Source of the DNA: Anaerolineales bacterium
GTDB taxonomy: Bacteria; Chloroflexota; Anaerolineae; 4572-78; J111
Length of the DNA: 64,000 nucleotides
Reading direction: 5' to 3'
Assembly (NCBI GenBank): GCA_020634855.1
Contig: JACKAU010000014.1
Span: 136,342 to 200,341, forward strand
A program made the position numbers and the translations under genes. Positions 9,376 to 17,104 of the stretch are shown one piece after another; the first letter of the stretch is position 1; the number at the start of each line of letters is the position of its first letter. Under the pieces are notes generated by a model. The model ran no database searches. It was not told the origin of the DNA and worked only from the letters and a program-made list of their open reading frames with translations.

Positions 9376-10113
9376 TTAATAAACCATCTCGCCGTGGATG
9401 AAGGCTTCTGTACGCGGATCGGACGGGTTGGAGAAAAACGCGCCCGTCTCGGCGATTTCAACCAGACGACCCTCCAGCAGCAACGCCGTACGATGAGCCA
9501 ACCGTTTAGCCTGAAAGATATTGTGGGTGACGATGACGATCGTGGTGCCCTGTTCTCGATTAACTTGGGTAATAATATTCTCGATGAGTTTGACGTTGTA
9601 CGGGTCCAGATTGGCCGTTGGCTCGTCCAATAGCAGCACCGACGGCTGAATGACCAGCGCTCGCGCCAGGGCGACGCGCTGCGCCTCACCCCCGCTGAGC
9701 GTTCTGGCTCCGGTGTGGGTCAGATTATTTAACCCCACCAGGTCGAGAGCATCATCGACAATCCGTTTAACCTGATCGCCGGTTTTACCTCGCAGCTTTA
9801 AACCATAGGCCACATTATCCGCTACTGAGCGGGTGAGCAAAACCGGATTTTGAAAGACGGTGGTAATTTTGCGCCGCAGATTCAGCGGCGCCCCCTCGCC
9901 GTTGAGGTGGAACGCCTCAAACCTCAACGAGCCGGAAGCCGGTCGCTCCAGAAAGTTGAGATGGCGCAAGAGGGTACTCTTACCGGCTCCACTCGGTCCC
10001 ACAATCGCCAGAATCTCGCCGGCAAAAATATCAAGCCGCTCGATATTCAAGACGGTGCGCTCGTCATAGGTTTGCGTTAGATTGTGCAGTTTGTAAACCG
10101 GGTTCGGAGACAT
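9376..10113 (-). CDS. tupC: Tungstate ABC transporter, ATP-binding protein
   Basis: 245-residue ABC ATPase with Walker A GPSGAGKSTLL, signature LSGGEAQRVALARAL, Walker B VLLLDEPTANLD and switch His in VIVTHN. It energises uptake through the TupB permease encoded just upstream. No C-terminal TOBE domain, unlike ModC, which fits TupC. The assignment to tungstate rests mainly on the TupA and TupB neighbours. It is separated from tupB by 152 bases that contain a hairpin repeat. Confidence 0.9.
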   Translation of the reverse strand: MSPNPVYKLHNLTQTYDERTVLNIERLDIFAGEILAIVGPSGAGKSTLLRHLNFLERPASGSLRFEAFHLNGEGAPLNLRRKITTVFQNPVLLTRSVADNVAYGLKLRGKTGDQVKRIVDDALDLVGLNNLTHTGARTLSGGEAQRVALARALVIQPSVLLLDEPTANLDPYNVKLIENIITQVNREQGTTIVIVTHNIFQAKRLAHRTALLLEGRLVEIAETGAFFSNPSDPRTEAFIHGEMVY

Positions 10114-10168
10114 TGATCAATCCAGCCTTAAGAAGCACTTTCTAAAGCCTTTAAACGTCCACGGATAA

Positions 10169-10234
10169 CCACAGATGGACACCGATAAATTCAACTGATG
10201 ATAAAAATCTGTGAATATCGGTGTGAATCTATGG
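10169..10234. repeat. Imperfect inverted repeat (CCACAGATGGACACCGATA type) in the tupB-tupC spacer
   Basis: CCACAGATGGACACCGATA (10169-10187) pairs with TATCGGTGTGAATCTATGG (10216-10234), 15 of 19 positions. Similar CCACGGATGACACAGAT wording occurs at the window end (about 63965-63993), so it is probably a dispersed repeat. It could form an RNA hairpin inside the tup transcript and lower tupC expression. Confidence 0.72.
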
Positions 10235-10265
10235 ACAAATTCATAGATCGTCACTCTTACAGTTT

Positions 10266-10961
10266 CTAGGAAAACGCTCTGCCCTGCAACCGAAGCAGGG
10301 CCACGTTCACCAAAAATGATAGAAAAAGCAGGACAAGTCCGAGGGCAATGGCCAGGTCGAAATTGCCTTTTTGCGTTTCCAGCACAATGGCGGTGGTCAG
10401 AACGCGGGTTTTGCCTTCGATATTGCCGCCAACCAGCATCACCGCCCCCACTTCAGAAATAATCGCGCCAAAGCCGGCCACAATCGCTACAATCACGCCG
10501 ATTTTGGCCTCGAGTAGGATGGTCACGGTCGCCTGCCAGGGCGTGGCTCCCAGCGACATCAACTGCCGGCGCAGTTGGGGATCGACGCCCATCACAGCCG
10601 CCATGGTAAAACCGGCTACCAGCGGAAACGAAATAATCGTTTGAGCGACAATCATCGCTTTGGGGGTAAACAACCAGCCCAGTTGACCGGCCGGGCCGCT
10701 CCGGGAAAGCATCAGGTAAACGAAAAGCCCAATGACCACCGGAGGGAAGCCCATGCCGGTATAAAGCAGCGCCGTCATTAGGCGCCGCCCCGGAAATCGA
10801 GCCATGGCCATGGCCGCGCCCAGAGGAATCCCCAGCACCGTACTAAACAGCAGCGCGATGCCGGACACAGCTAAGGATAACCAAATGATTTCGTAGAGCG
10901 CCGAATTCAGACTGAGAATTATCTCAAAGGCTTGAATTATGCCCTGGATCAGGTCATTCAT
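10266..10961 (-). CDS. tupB: Tungstate ABC transporter, permease
   Basis: 231-residue inner-membrane permease with about five hydrophobic segments and a BPD_transp_1 fold. The EAA-type coupling loop reads MSLGATPWQATVTILLEAK. Its start is six bases from the tupA stop, so the two are co-translated. It forms a homodimeric channel with TupC ATPases for uptake of tungstate delivered by TupA. Assignment follows from size, topology and the neighbouring TupA. Confidence 0.9.
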   Translation of the reverse strand: MNDLIQGIIQAFEIILSLNSALYEIIWLSLAVSGIALLFSTVLGIPLGAAMAMARFPGRRLMTALLYTGMGFPPVVIGLFVYLMLSRSGPAGQLGWLFTPKAMIVAQTIISFPLVAGFTMAAVMGVDPQLRRQLMSLGATPWQATVTILLEAKIGVIVAIVAGFGAIISEVGAVMLVGGNIEGKTRVLTTAIVLETQKGNFDLAIALGLVLLFLSFLVNVALLRLQGRAFS

Positions 10962-10967
10962 TAATTA

Positions 10968-12164
10968 TTATTTGGCAGCGTTCCAGGCGGCCGAGTCGGA
11001 CACAAAAAGCGGCTGGCCAAATTCGGCCACGCCAAACTCGCTGATCAACTGCTGGGTTTCCAGCGAGGTCATCCAATCGATAAACGCGGCGGCTCCTTCA
11101 GCATTGACGGTGGGGTGCAGCTCCGGATTGACGGCGATCACCCCGTAGGGATTAAAGAGACGCGAGTCGCCCTCTACCAGAATCACCAGATCGATACCTT
11201 CCAGGGTACGAGCCAGATAGGTAGCGCGGTCGCTAAGGGTGTAGGCTTGCTGCTCGTTGGCGATGGTTAACGTTGCACCCATCCCTTGACCAATCGATTG
11301 GTACCAGTCGCCCTGAGGTTTGTAGGTGATTTTTTCGGGATCCTCTAAATCTTTGACTTCGTCAAGAGGCAGGCCGGTGGCTTGCCACAGCGTTTGTTCT
11401 TTGATGTGGGTGCCGGAGTCGTCCCCGCGAGAAATAAAGAGGCTGTTCGTTTCGGCGATTTGAGTCAGCGCCGCGGCTACGTCGGTCATGCCTTTGATGC
11501 CTGCCGGGTCGGCTTCAGGGCCGATAAGCACAAAATCGTTATACATCACGTCCTGCCGGTTGACCCCGTAGCCGGCGTCAACAAACGCATCTTCCCGATC
11601 ACGGGCGTGGACCAGAACGACATCGGCATCGCCGTTTTCGCCTAGCTCAATAGCCTGGCCGGTGCCAACGGCAATAACCTCAACCGAAGCGCCATATTTG
11701 GCCTCGAAATCGGGCAGAATAGCGGCGAGCAGCCCGGAGTTTTCGGTGCTGGTAGTGGTAGCCAGCACCAGCCGGCCCACGTCGGTGCTAACCGGCTCAC
11801 TCTCGGACGGCGTAACTTCCGGTGCGGCTAGGGCAAAATCGAGCAAGGTTTCGGCATCGGCGACACTGGGCAAGCATAACTTCCAACCCACTTCAATTAG
11901 ATCATAATTTTCGATCTGGGCAAAAGACTCATCTTCTGTATTTTTGAGATTAGTAGCTTCAGCAATGGCCGGATAGGCCAGAACGTCCCCGTAGGCTTTC
12001 TCAGCAATCTTCGAGAGCCAATCGTCAGCTTGAACAACGACTTCCTGCTCACAGGTCACCGCTTCCGGAGACGACTGCGCGTGGGTGATCTCCGAGGTGA
12101 TGGCCCCCCCGGATAAGACCAGTAGAGCAACAAATAAGCTTATCTTCCATAAGTATTTCAGCAT
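10968..12164 (-). CDS. tupA: Tungstate-binding protein TupA fused to an N-terminal LysM domain
   Basis: 398 residues, against roughly 270-300 for usual TupA. Residues 1-30 form a signal peptide (hydrophobic LFVALLVLSG). Residues about 40-100 look like a LysM domain (VVVQADDWLSKIAEKAYGD ... IEVGWKLCLP), followed by a short linker. From residue 130 comes the TupA solute-binding fold with the oxyanion-binding start LATTTSTENSGLL, GTGQAIELG, DVVLVHAR, SRGDDSGTH and NPYGVIAVNP. It captures tungstate outside the membrane for TupBC. The LysM part may anchor it to cell-wall glycan. GGGGGAT upstream supports the ATG, and a ModE-like palindrome lies 26-48 bases upstream. Confidence 0.9.
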   Translation of the reverse strand: MLKYLWKISLFVALLVLSGGAITSEITHAQSSPEAVTCEQEVVVQADDWLSKIAEKAYGDVLAYPAIAEATNLKNTEDESFAQIENYDLIEVGWKLCLPSVADAETLLDFALAAPEVTPSESEPVSTDVGRLVLATTTSTENSGLLAAILPDFEAKYGASVEVIAVGTGQAIELGENGDADVVLVHARDREDAFVDAGYGVNRQDVMYNDFVLIGPEADPAGIKGMTDVAAALTQIAETNSLFISRGDDSGTHIKEQTLWQATGLPLDEVKDLEDPEKITYKPQGDWYQSIGQGMGATLTIANEQQAYTLSDRATYLARTLEGIDLVILVEGDSRLFNPYGVIAVNPELHPTVNAEGAAAFIDWMTSLETQQLISEFGVAEFGQPLFVSDSAAWNAAK

Positions 12165-12189
12165 CGATTCATCCCCCTTGATAAGATAT

Positions 12190-12212
12190 CGTTATGATAT
12201 CACAGCATAACG
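12190..12212. promoter_or_regulatory. Probable ModE-type operator upstream of tupA
   Basis: CGTTATG, nine bases, CATAACG: a perfect 7-bp inverted repeat. From memory, the ModE operator of E. coli modA has the same CGTTAT...ATAACG ends with nearly the same spacing (12 against 11 bases between hexamers). It lies between the ModE-like gene and tupA, where repression of tupA would be expected. Confidence 0.65.
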
Positions 12213-12233
12213 GAATTAAAAAAATTTGTCTCT

Positions 12234-12575
12234 CTAGCCATCCAAGAAATATTTCTCGAATCGTTCAGAGACAAATTCATCTAAACCGGCCGCAAATTTT
12301 CTAAATCGATCCACGTAGGCCACGGCTTCGGGCGTTAAACTGGAACCGCCGCCGCCGGAGCCGCCGGTTTGGGTGTCTACCAGTTTTACGGCCAGCCGGG
12401 TTTCGCACTCTTGTATTTTTTCCCAGGCCCGGCGATAAGACACACCCATTTTCGAGGCCGCCGCCGAAATAGAACCGGTCTCGGCGATGGCTTCTAACAG
12501 TCGAACCCGCCATAGGCTGAGGACGACTTTATTATCCTTTTCAATCCAAATATTGGTTTTAGGTTCCAGGGACAT
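12234..12575 (-). CDS. ModE-like winged-helix regulator without a molybdate-binding domain
   Basis: 113 residues corresponding to the ModE N-terminal winged helix: LLEAIAETGSISAAASKMGVSYRRAWEK is the helix-turn-helix (quoted in parts: SISAAASKMG and YRRAWEKI), and a glycine-rich wing GGSGGGGSSLTPEA follows. The C-terminal TOBE/Mop domains that bind molybdate in E. coli ModE are missing, so any sensing would need another partner. It is encoded directly upstream of tupABC in the same direction, with a ModE-type palindrome in between, and probably controls that operon. Confidence 0.85.
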   Translation of the reverse strand: MSLEPKTNIWIEKDNKVVLSLWRVRLLEAIAETGSISAAASKMGVSYRRAWEKIQECETRLAVKLVDTQTGGSGGGGSSLTPEAVAYVDRFRKFAAGLDEFVSERFEKYFLDG

Positions 12576-12641
12576 TTCGCATTTGGCGAGAAGGCAAACT
12601 GGGCAAGGGTAAAATAGTTTGGGATGATAGTTTATCGGCTT

Positions 12642-13022
12642 TTATTTTTTGACCAAGCCGTTAATTTTGCCCAGCAGGTCTCTTACAACAAACGGTTTTA
12701 CAACGTAATCGTCAAACAGCTCGGCGTAATTAGAGGTTTCGGATTCATCTTCAAGGTAATGGCGGGCGGTGAGCATAATCACCGGTAAGTGCTGGTGATC
12801 AGAACTATTCTTAATCTTCTCCAGGACTTGCCAGCCGTCCATCCCAACCATCATGATGTCGAGTAGCACCAAATCTATTTGACCGGCTTCATCATTGAGG
12901 ATATTTAACCCCTCAGCGCCGTTATAGGCAGAAATAACTTCAAACCCTTCGCGTTCCAGAATTAATTTTCCTAGGGTCACCATTTCTCGGTCATCATCAA
13001 CCATCAAAATTCGGTGTGTCAT
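12642..13022 (-). CDS. CheY-like single-domain response regulator
   Basis: 126-residue receiver domain with acidic pocket VDDD at 8-11, phosphoacceptor D55 (LVLLDIMM), Thr in MLTA and Lys in VKPF, so all conserved residues are intact. There is no output domain. It is transcribed away from the kinase block that starts at 13344, with 321 bases between the two genes, and could receive phosphate from those kinases. GGAGCAACTC upstream gives a fair ribosome binding site. Confidence 0.88.
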   Translation of the reverse strand: MTHRILMVDDDREMVTLGKLILEREGFEVISAYNGAEGLNILNDEAGQIDLVLLDIMMVGMDGWQVLEKIKNSSDHQHLPVIMLTARHYLEDESETSNYAELFDDYVVKPFVVRDLLGKINGLVKK

Positions 13023-13343
13023 GAGTTGCTCCTTTGGTAAACGTGATTTATGGTAACCCGTTTATACTAAACGAGTATAACATAATTAAAAAGTGTTGGC
13101 AATGTGTTTTTGGTTGAGACCATCAAATAAGTGTAGCGTAATCAGTAAACATTTAAAGTATAACACGAGCGATATAACTGTCAAAGCATCCCAAAAAATT
13201 TAGGGGGATTTGAACAGGTTCTATTTGACGGGGGCGCGAGATCATAAAATTTGTCGGCTGCTTTCATTATCTGCGATAGATTTATATAATAAAACTATTA
13301 CGATAAAAATAATCCGCTCTATTGAGTGAGTTAATAACAGTCA
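13023..13343. other. Divergent intergenic region, no gene seen
   Basis: AT-rich spacer between divergent signalling genes, so it should hold both promoters. A TATAAT at about 13284 (in GATTTATATAATAAAAC) with TTTCAT 17 bases upstream is a weak candidate for the histidine kinase gene. No repeat or RNA gene recognised. Confidence 0.4.
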
Positions 13344-15110
13344 ATGCCCGATCAAGACAAATCTAAAGCCCAACTCATCGACGACTTGTATGAGTTACGC
13401 CGGCAGTTAGCCGAAACTGCCGGCGCGGCTCACCAACAGCGTGAAACATTTACTGAGGTCATGTTGACGTTGACCTCTAAGATTAGTCTAACCGATGTTC
13501 TAGACGAAATTCTGAAGCAGGCCCATCGACTGGTTCCTTATCATACCGCCAGTATTATGCTGCTTAACAACGACACCCTGCGTATTGCCCGATGGCAAGG
13601 TTACGATGTATTCGGTAGTGAGGAGATGGTTTCCAGACTTGAACAGCCACTGGCCGAATTTCCGATGGACAATGAGGCCATTCAATCCGGTGAGCCTATT
13701 GTTATTTATGACACGCATCTAGATCCGCGTTGGGTGGTACTTAATGAGACGACCTGGATTCGATCGACGTTGATGCTGCCGCTGTGTTTGCGCGATCATA
13801 TTCCGGGCGTGTTGCGGCTCGACGGCAGCCAGCCCGGCGAGTTTTCCATCGATCATGCCCAACGCCTCAAGCCATTGGCCGGTGCAGCGGCGATTGCCCT
13901 TGAAAATGCCAGGCTGTTTGAAGCTGAGCAAACGGCGCGCAAACAGGCCGAGAATTTGCGTACGGCCAACCTGGCCTTGACCAAAACGTTAGATTTAGAT
14001 ACTATTTTAGCTACAATGCTAGATTATTTGGCCCATTTAGTGGCTTATGACCATGCCAGCGTAACAATTTTAGGCACGGGCGAGTCGCTGCATGCGGTGC
14101 AGCATGTTGAAAAGCTTAAAATTAGTTCTAAACCGGCTTTAAAGGTCAGTAAAAATCCTCTAATTCGAAAAATTATAAAACACCAAAAAACAATGCTCAT
14201 CCCCGATGTAGCTGCCGACCCTCGTTGTCGGAAGAGCCGTTATCCGCCGCGATGTCAAAGTTGGTTGGGGGGCGCATTGATTGCCGGCGGTCGGGTCATC
14301 GGAGTCTACACGCTGGACAAAGCTCGCCCCCAATTCTTCAACGAAGACCACAAACGACTGGCTGAGGTTTTAGCCGCTCAAGCGGCCACAGCCGTGGTCA
14401 ATGCTCAATTATACGAACAAGTACGGGCCGGCCGGGAACGACTGCGGGATTTATCACGCCAACTTGTTGACGTCCAAGAGGCGGAACGCCGCTTTATTGC
14501 CAAAGAGTTACACGACGAGGTGGGGCAGGCGCTGACGGGCCTCAGATTGCAACTAGAAATGGTGGCTAAACTTCCTGATGGGGCTAACGAAGCGGCAGGA
14601 CCGTTGGTTAAAGCGCAGCAGCTTGTGGATCAGATGATGATGCAGATCCATCATCTCTCCCTCGATCTGCGGCCGCCGATGCTGGACGACCTGGGACTGC
14701 TGCCGGCTTTGCTCTGGTACTGCCAAACGTACACCGAACAGACCGGCGTCCAGGTGTCGCTCAAACATCGCATGGTCAAGAATAGGCGTTTTCCGCCGGA
14801 GATCGAAACCGCAGCCTATCGTATTGTTCAAGAGGCGTTGACAAATGTAGCTCGGCACGCCGGGGTAAGGCAGGTAACGGCGCGGGTGCTAGCCTCGGAA
14901 CGAACTTTACGAGTTCAGATCATCGACCAGGGCGCCGGGTTTAATTTATCCGATGTTTTGAAGACCAATCATCGCCGAGGGTTAAATGGTATGCGAGAAC
15001 GGGCCAGTTTATTGCGGGGGCAGGTGGAGATTGAGTCAACCGCCGGTCTGGGAACGCAGATCACCGCCGAATTACCCCTCGCTACGACCACTGTCGAAAG
15101 GACGATATAG
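13344..15110 (+). CDS. Cytoplasmic GAF-GAF sensor histidine kinase, NarX/DegS (HisKA_3) type
   Basis: 588 residues, no membrane segment. A short N-terminal coiled coil is followed by GAF1 (about 30-195, QAHRLVPYHTASIMLL), GAF2 (about 210-360, with RCRKSRYPPRCQSWLG) and a HisKA_3 dimerisation helix with H390 in AKELHDEVGQALTGL. The C-terminal HATPase contains an N-box (QEALTNVARHAG) and G-box (DQGAGFN, GLNGMRERA). It is predicted to phosphorylate the NarL-type regulator encoded four bases downstream. The signal bound by the GAF domains is unknown. Its first GAF closely resembles the first GAF of the kinase at 19064. Confidence 0.93.
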   Translation: MPDQDKSKAQLIDDLYELRRQLAETAGAAHQQRETFTEVMLTLTSKISLTDVLDEILKQAHRLVPYHTASIMLLNNDTLRIARWQGYDVFGSEEMVSRLEQPLAEFPMDNEAIQSGEPIVIYDTHLDPRWVVLNETTWIRSTLMLPLCLRDHIPGVLRLDGSQPGEFSIDHAQRLKPLAGAAAIALENARLFEAEQTARKQAENLRTANLALTKTLDLDTILATMLDYLAHLVAYDHASVTILGTGESLHAVQHVEKLKISSKPALKVSKNPLIRKIIKHQKTMLIPDVAADPRCRKSRYPPRCQSWLGGALIAGGRVIGVYTLDKARPQFFNEDHKRLAEVLAAQAATAVVNAQLYEQVRAGRERLRDLSRQLVDVQEAERRFIAKELHDEVGQALTGLRLQLEMVAKLPDGANEAAGPLVKAQQLVDQMMMQIHHLSLDLRPPMLDDLGLLPALLWYCQTYTEQTGVQVSLKHRMVKNRRFPPEIETAAYRIVQEALTNVARHAGVRQVTARVLASERTLRVQIIDQGAGFNLSDVLKTNHRRGLNGMRERASLLRGQVEIESTAGLGTQITAELPLATTTVERTI

Positions 15111-15114
15111 CCGT

Positions 15115-15771
15115 ATGAGCATCACGATTGTCCTGGCCGATGATCATCACATTGTACGGGAGGGGCTAAAAACCATTTTAGATGCCCAACCTGATTTCCA
15201 AATTGTGGGCGAGGCCGATGACGGGTTACAGGTTGGGCCACTGGTTGAGCGCTTGAAACCCAGTGTGTTGGTTCTCGATTTAATGATGCCCGGCCTGAAT
15301 GGCCTTGAAATTAGCCGGCAGGTACGCCGGAATACGCCCCAAACTCAAATTGTAATTCTTTCGATGCATGCCAATGAAGCCTATGTAGCCGAAGCGTTAG
15401 CGGCCGGCGCCGCAGCCTATCTTTTGAAACGGGCTACCTCCGACGAATTGGTTAACGCCATTCACGAGGCCGTAGCCGGGCGACGCTATCTTAGCTCACC
15501 GCTGTCTGATCGCTTGATAGATGCTTACATTAGAAAACTAGAAGCGGAGGAGGAAGACGATCCCTACACCGCGCTCACTCCCCGCGAACGAGAAGTGCTA
15601 CACTTAGCCGCAGAGGGGTCCACCAATAACGAAATTGCCGAGCGGCTGTCGCTGAGCGTCCGAACAGTGGAGAAACACCGCAGCAACTTGATGCATAAGT
15701 TAGGGCTAAAGAAGCAAACGGATTTAATTCGTTACGCTTTTCAAAGAGGGCTACTCCCTCCTGAGGCCTAA
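15115..15771 (+). CDS. NarL/LuxR-family response regulator
   Basis: 218 residues: receiver domain with acidic pair DD at 9-10 and phosphoacceptor D55 (VLVLDLMMPG), KR in place of KP at YLLKRAT, then a LuxR-type helix-turn-helix (LTPREREVLHLAAEG ... SVRTVEKHRSNLMHKL). The ATG at 15115 comes four bases after the kinase stop, with GAAAGGA upstream; longer in-frame starts inside the kinase gene are unlikely. It forms a classical pair with the preceding kinase and should bind DNA as a dimer when phosphorylated. Confidence 0.94.
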   Translation: MSITIVLADDHHIVREGLKTILDAQPDFQIVGEADDGLQVGPLVERLKPSVLVLDLMMPGLNGLEISRQVRRNTPQTQIVILSMHANEAYVAEALAAGAAAYLLKRATSDELVNAIHEAVAGRRYLSSPLSDRLIDAYIRKLEAEEEDDPYTALTPREREVLHLAAEGSTNNEIAERLSLSVRTVEKHRSNLMHKLGLKKQTDLIRYAFQRGLLPPEA

Positions 15772-16123
15772 CTCAAGGCAACAAGGCCAGGCCACTAAAA
15801 TCCGGTCGCCGACCGGTACTACGTAGATGACGCATTAAAATTTACGGGTTTTTTGTACCCCAAAAGGGGTAGAATCCCCCTTGATAATCTGAGCCAGATA
15901 ATTGAAACTTGAAGGTGTACTTTTTTAGTTTTAGCCAAGTTGATCGTTCTAGAACCAGGCGATTAGGCTCATATTGACCAGACCAGGCGCTTGCCGGCGT
16001 CACATTTCGTAAAAACGTAATCATTCTAAAAATCGAATAACCTGTTCAAGCTCAAATACGAAACGAAACGACTTCGACTTTCACCGATTTTATTTAACAT
16101 CCATATCAATTTAAGGCTACACC
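15772..16123. other. Intergenic region with small hairpins, no gene seen
   Basis: Contains CCGGTCGCCGACCGG (15802-15816) and TACCCCAAAAGGGGTA (15855-15870). Neither has a T-run in the plus direction, so termination after the regulator gene is uncertain. No convincing reading frame on either strand. Confidence 0.45.
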
Positions 16124-17104
16124 ATGAAGAAGAAAACTCGATCCGAATTAATTGATGAATTAGCTATTCTCCGCCAAAGAGTGTCTCAGCTAGAAACAGA
16201 GCTAAGTTTACGCCCTCAGCCAACCCCTAACTACTCTCGACAAACCAAAGTTTTATATGCTTCCGGAAATAAATTGCCGCTCGGCAATGCTTTGCTTCAC
16301 GCCTTTGAAACTAACTTACTGAAGGGAGCGCAGCCAAATCAGCCCAGCCAGCATCAACGTGAACTCAAACAAATTGCCTATGCCGCGTCGCACGACCTGC
16401 AAGGGCCGCTGCGCATTGCCCTTAGTTACCTGCAATTACTCCAAGAACGCTACGGTGATAACAACACCACTGAATTCAACCGATTTATTGAACAGGCTTA
16501 TGGTAATGTGCTTGATCTAAAGCAGTTCCTCCATGATCTCCACCTGTACTTAAATATCGAAATCCAAGGCAAAGAACCGGCGTTAATCAATGGCGAGACT
16601 GCACTGGAGCGGGCGCTGGCTCAATTGCAGCCGGCTATTAAGGAAACCCAGGCCAATATTACTCATGCCCCACTACCACCGCTTTTTGCCGATGAATTAC
16701 AGTTAGTGCAATTATTCAAACAGTTAATTGATAATGCTATCAAATTTAGAGGTGATGCCTATCCAAAAATCCATATTAATATCGAACAAAAATCCGACTC
16801 CTGGTTATTTTCAATCCACGATAACGGCATCGGGATCGATCCAAGACAGGCTGACCGGATTTTTGTTCTATTCCAGACCCTGCATCAAAAAGGGAAATTT
16901 CCTGGCACCGGAGCCGGATTAGCTATTTGCAGAAAAATAGTTGAGCGGCACGGCGGTTGCATTTGGTTAGATACGGATGTCACCACCGGCTCAAAAATTG
17001 TCTTTACCCTTCCAATTCCAATTTCTAACCTTAATGACTACAAAATCAAACAGGACTACCCAAGAAGCAATGAATATCAACAATTTCAAAAATACCCTTA
17101 TTAG
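16124..17104 (+). CDS. Sensor histidine kinase without a recognisable sensor domain
   Basis: 326 residues. The N-terminus is a short charged coiled coil (RSELIDELAILRQRV) and a linker. HisKA has H90 in AYAASHDLQGPLRIAL, phytochrome-kinase style, and the HATPase carries QLIDNAIKFRG, DNGIGIDP and GTGAGLAICRKIVE. There is no membrane segment, PAS or GAF, so it may be driven by a partner. Its 3' end overlaps the next gene by 35 bases, which suggests translational coupling. The DLQGPLR box resembles kinases whose neighbours carry photosensory or GAF modules; the large GAF kinase downstream is a candidate partner. Confidence 0.9.
   Translation: MKKKTRSELIDELAILRQRVSQLETELSLRPQPTPNYSRQTKVLYASGNKLPLGNALLHAFETNLLKGAQPNQPSQHQRELKQIAYAASHDLQGPLRIALSYLQLLQERYGDNNTTEFNRFIEQAYGNVLDLKQFLHDLHLYLNIEIQGKEPALINGETALERALAQLQPAIKETQANITHAPLPPLFADELQLVQLFKQLIDNAIKFRGDAYPKIHINIEQKSDSWLFSIHDNGIGIDPRQADRIFVLFQTLHQKGKFPGTGAGLAICRKIVERHGGCIWLDTDVTTGSKIVFTLPIPISNLNDYKIKQDYPRSNEYQQFQKYPY

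Noticed and set aside
14986..15114. Longer N-terminus for the NarL regulator (start at 14986)
   Set aside because: It would overlap the kinase gene by 125 bases. ATG 15115 gives the normal receiver start and has a GAAAGGA site.
15802..15870. Terminators after the NarL regulator
   Set aside because: Hairpins are present but no T-run follows in the plus direction.
15842..16024. 60-codon minus-strand frame between the NarL regulator and the next kinase
   Set aside because: No ribosome site, no motif and it includes a hairpin.
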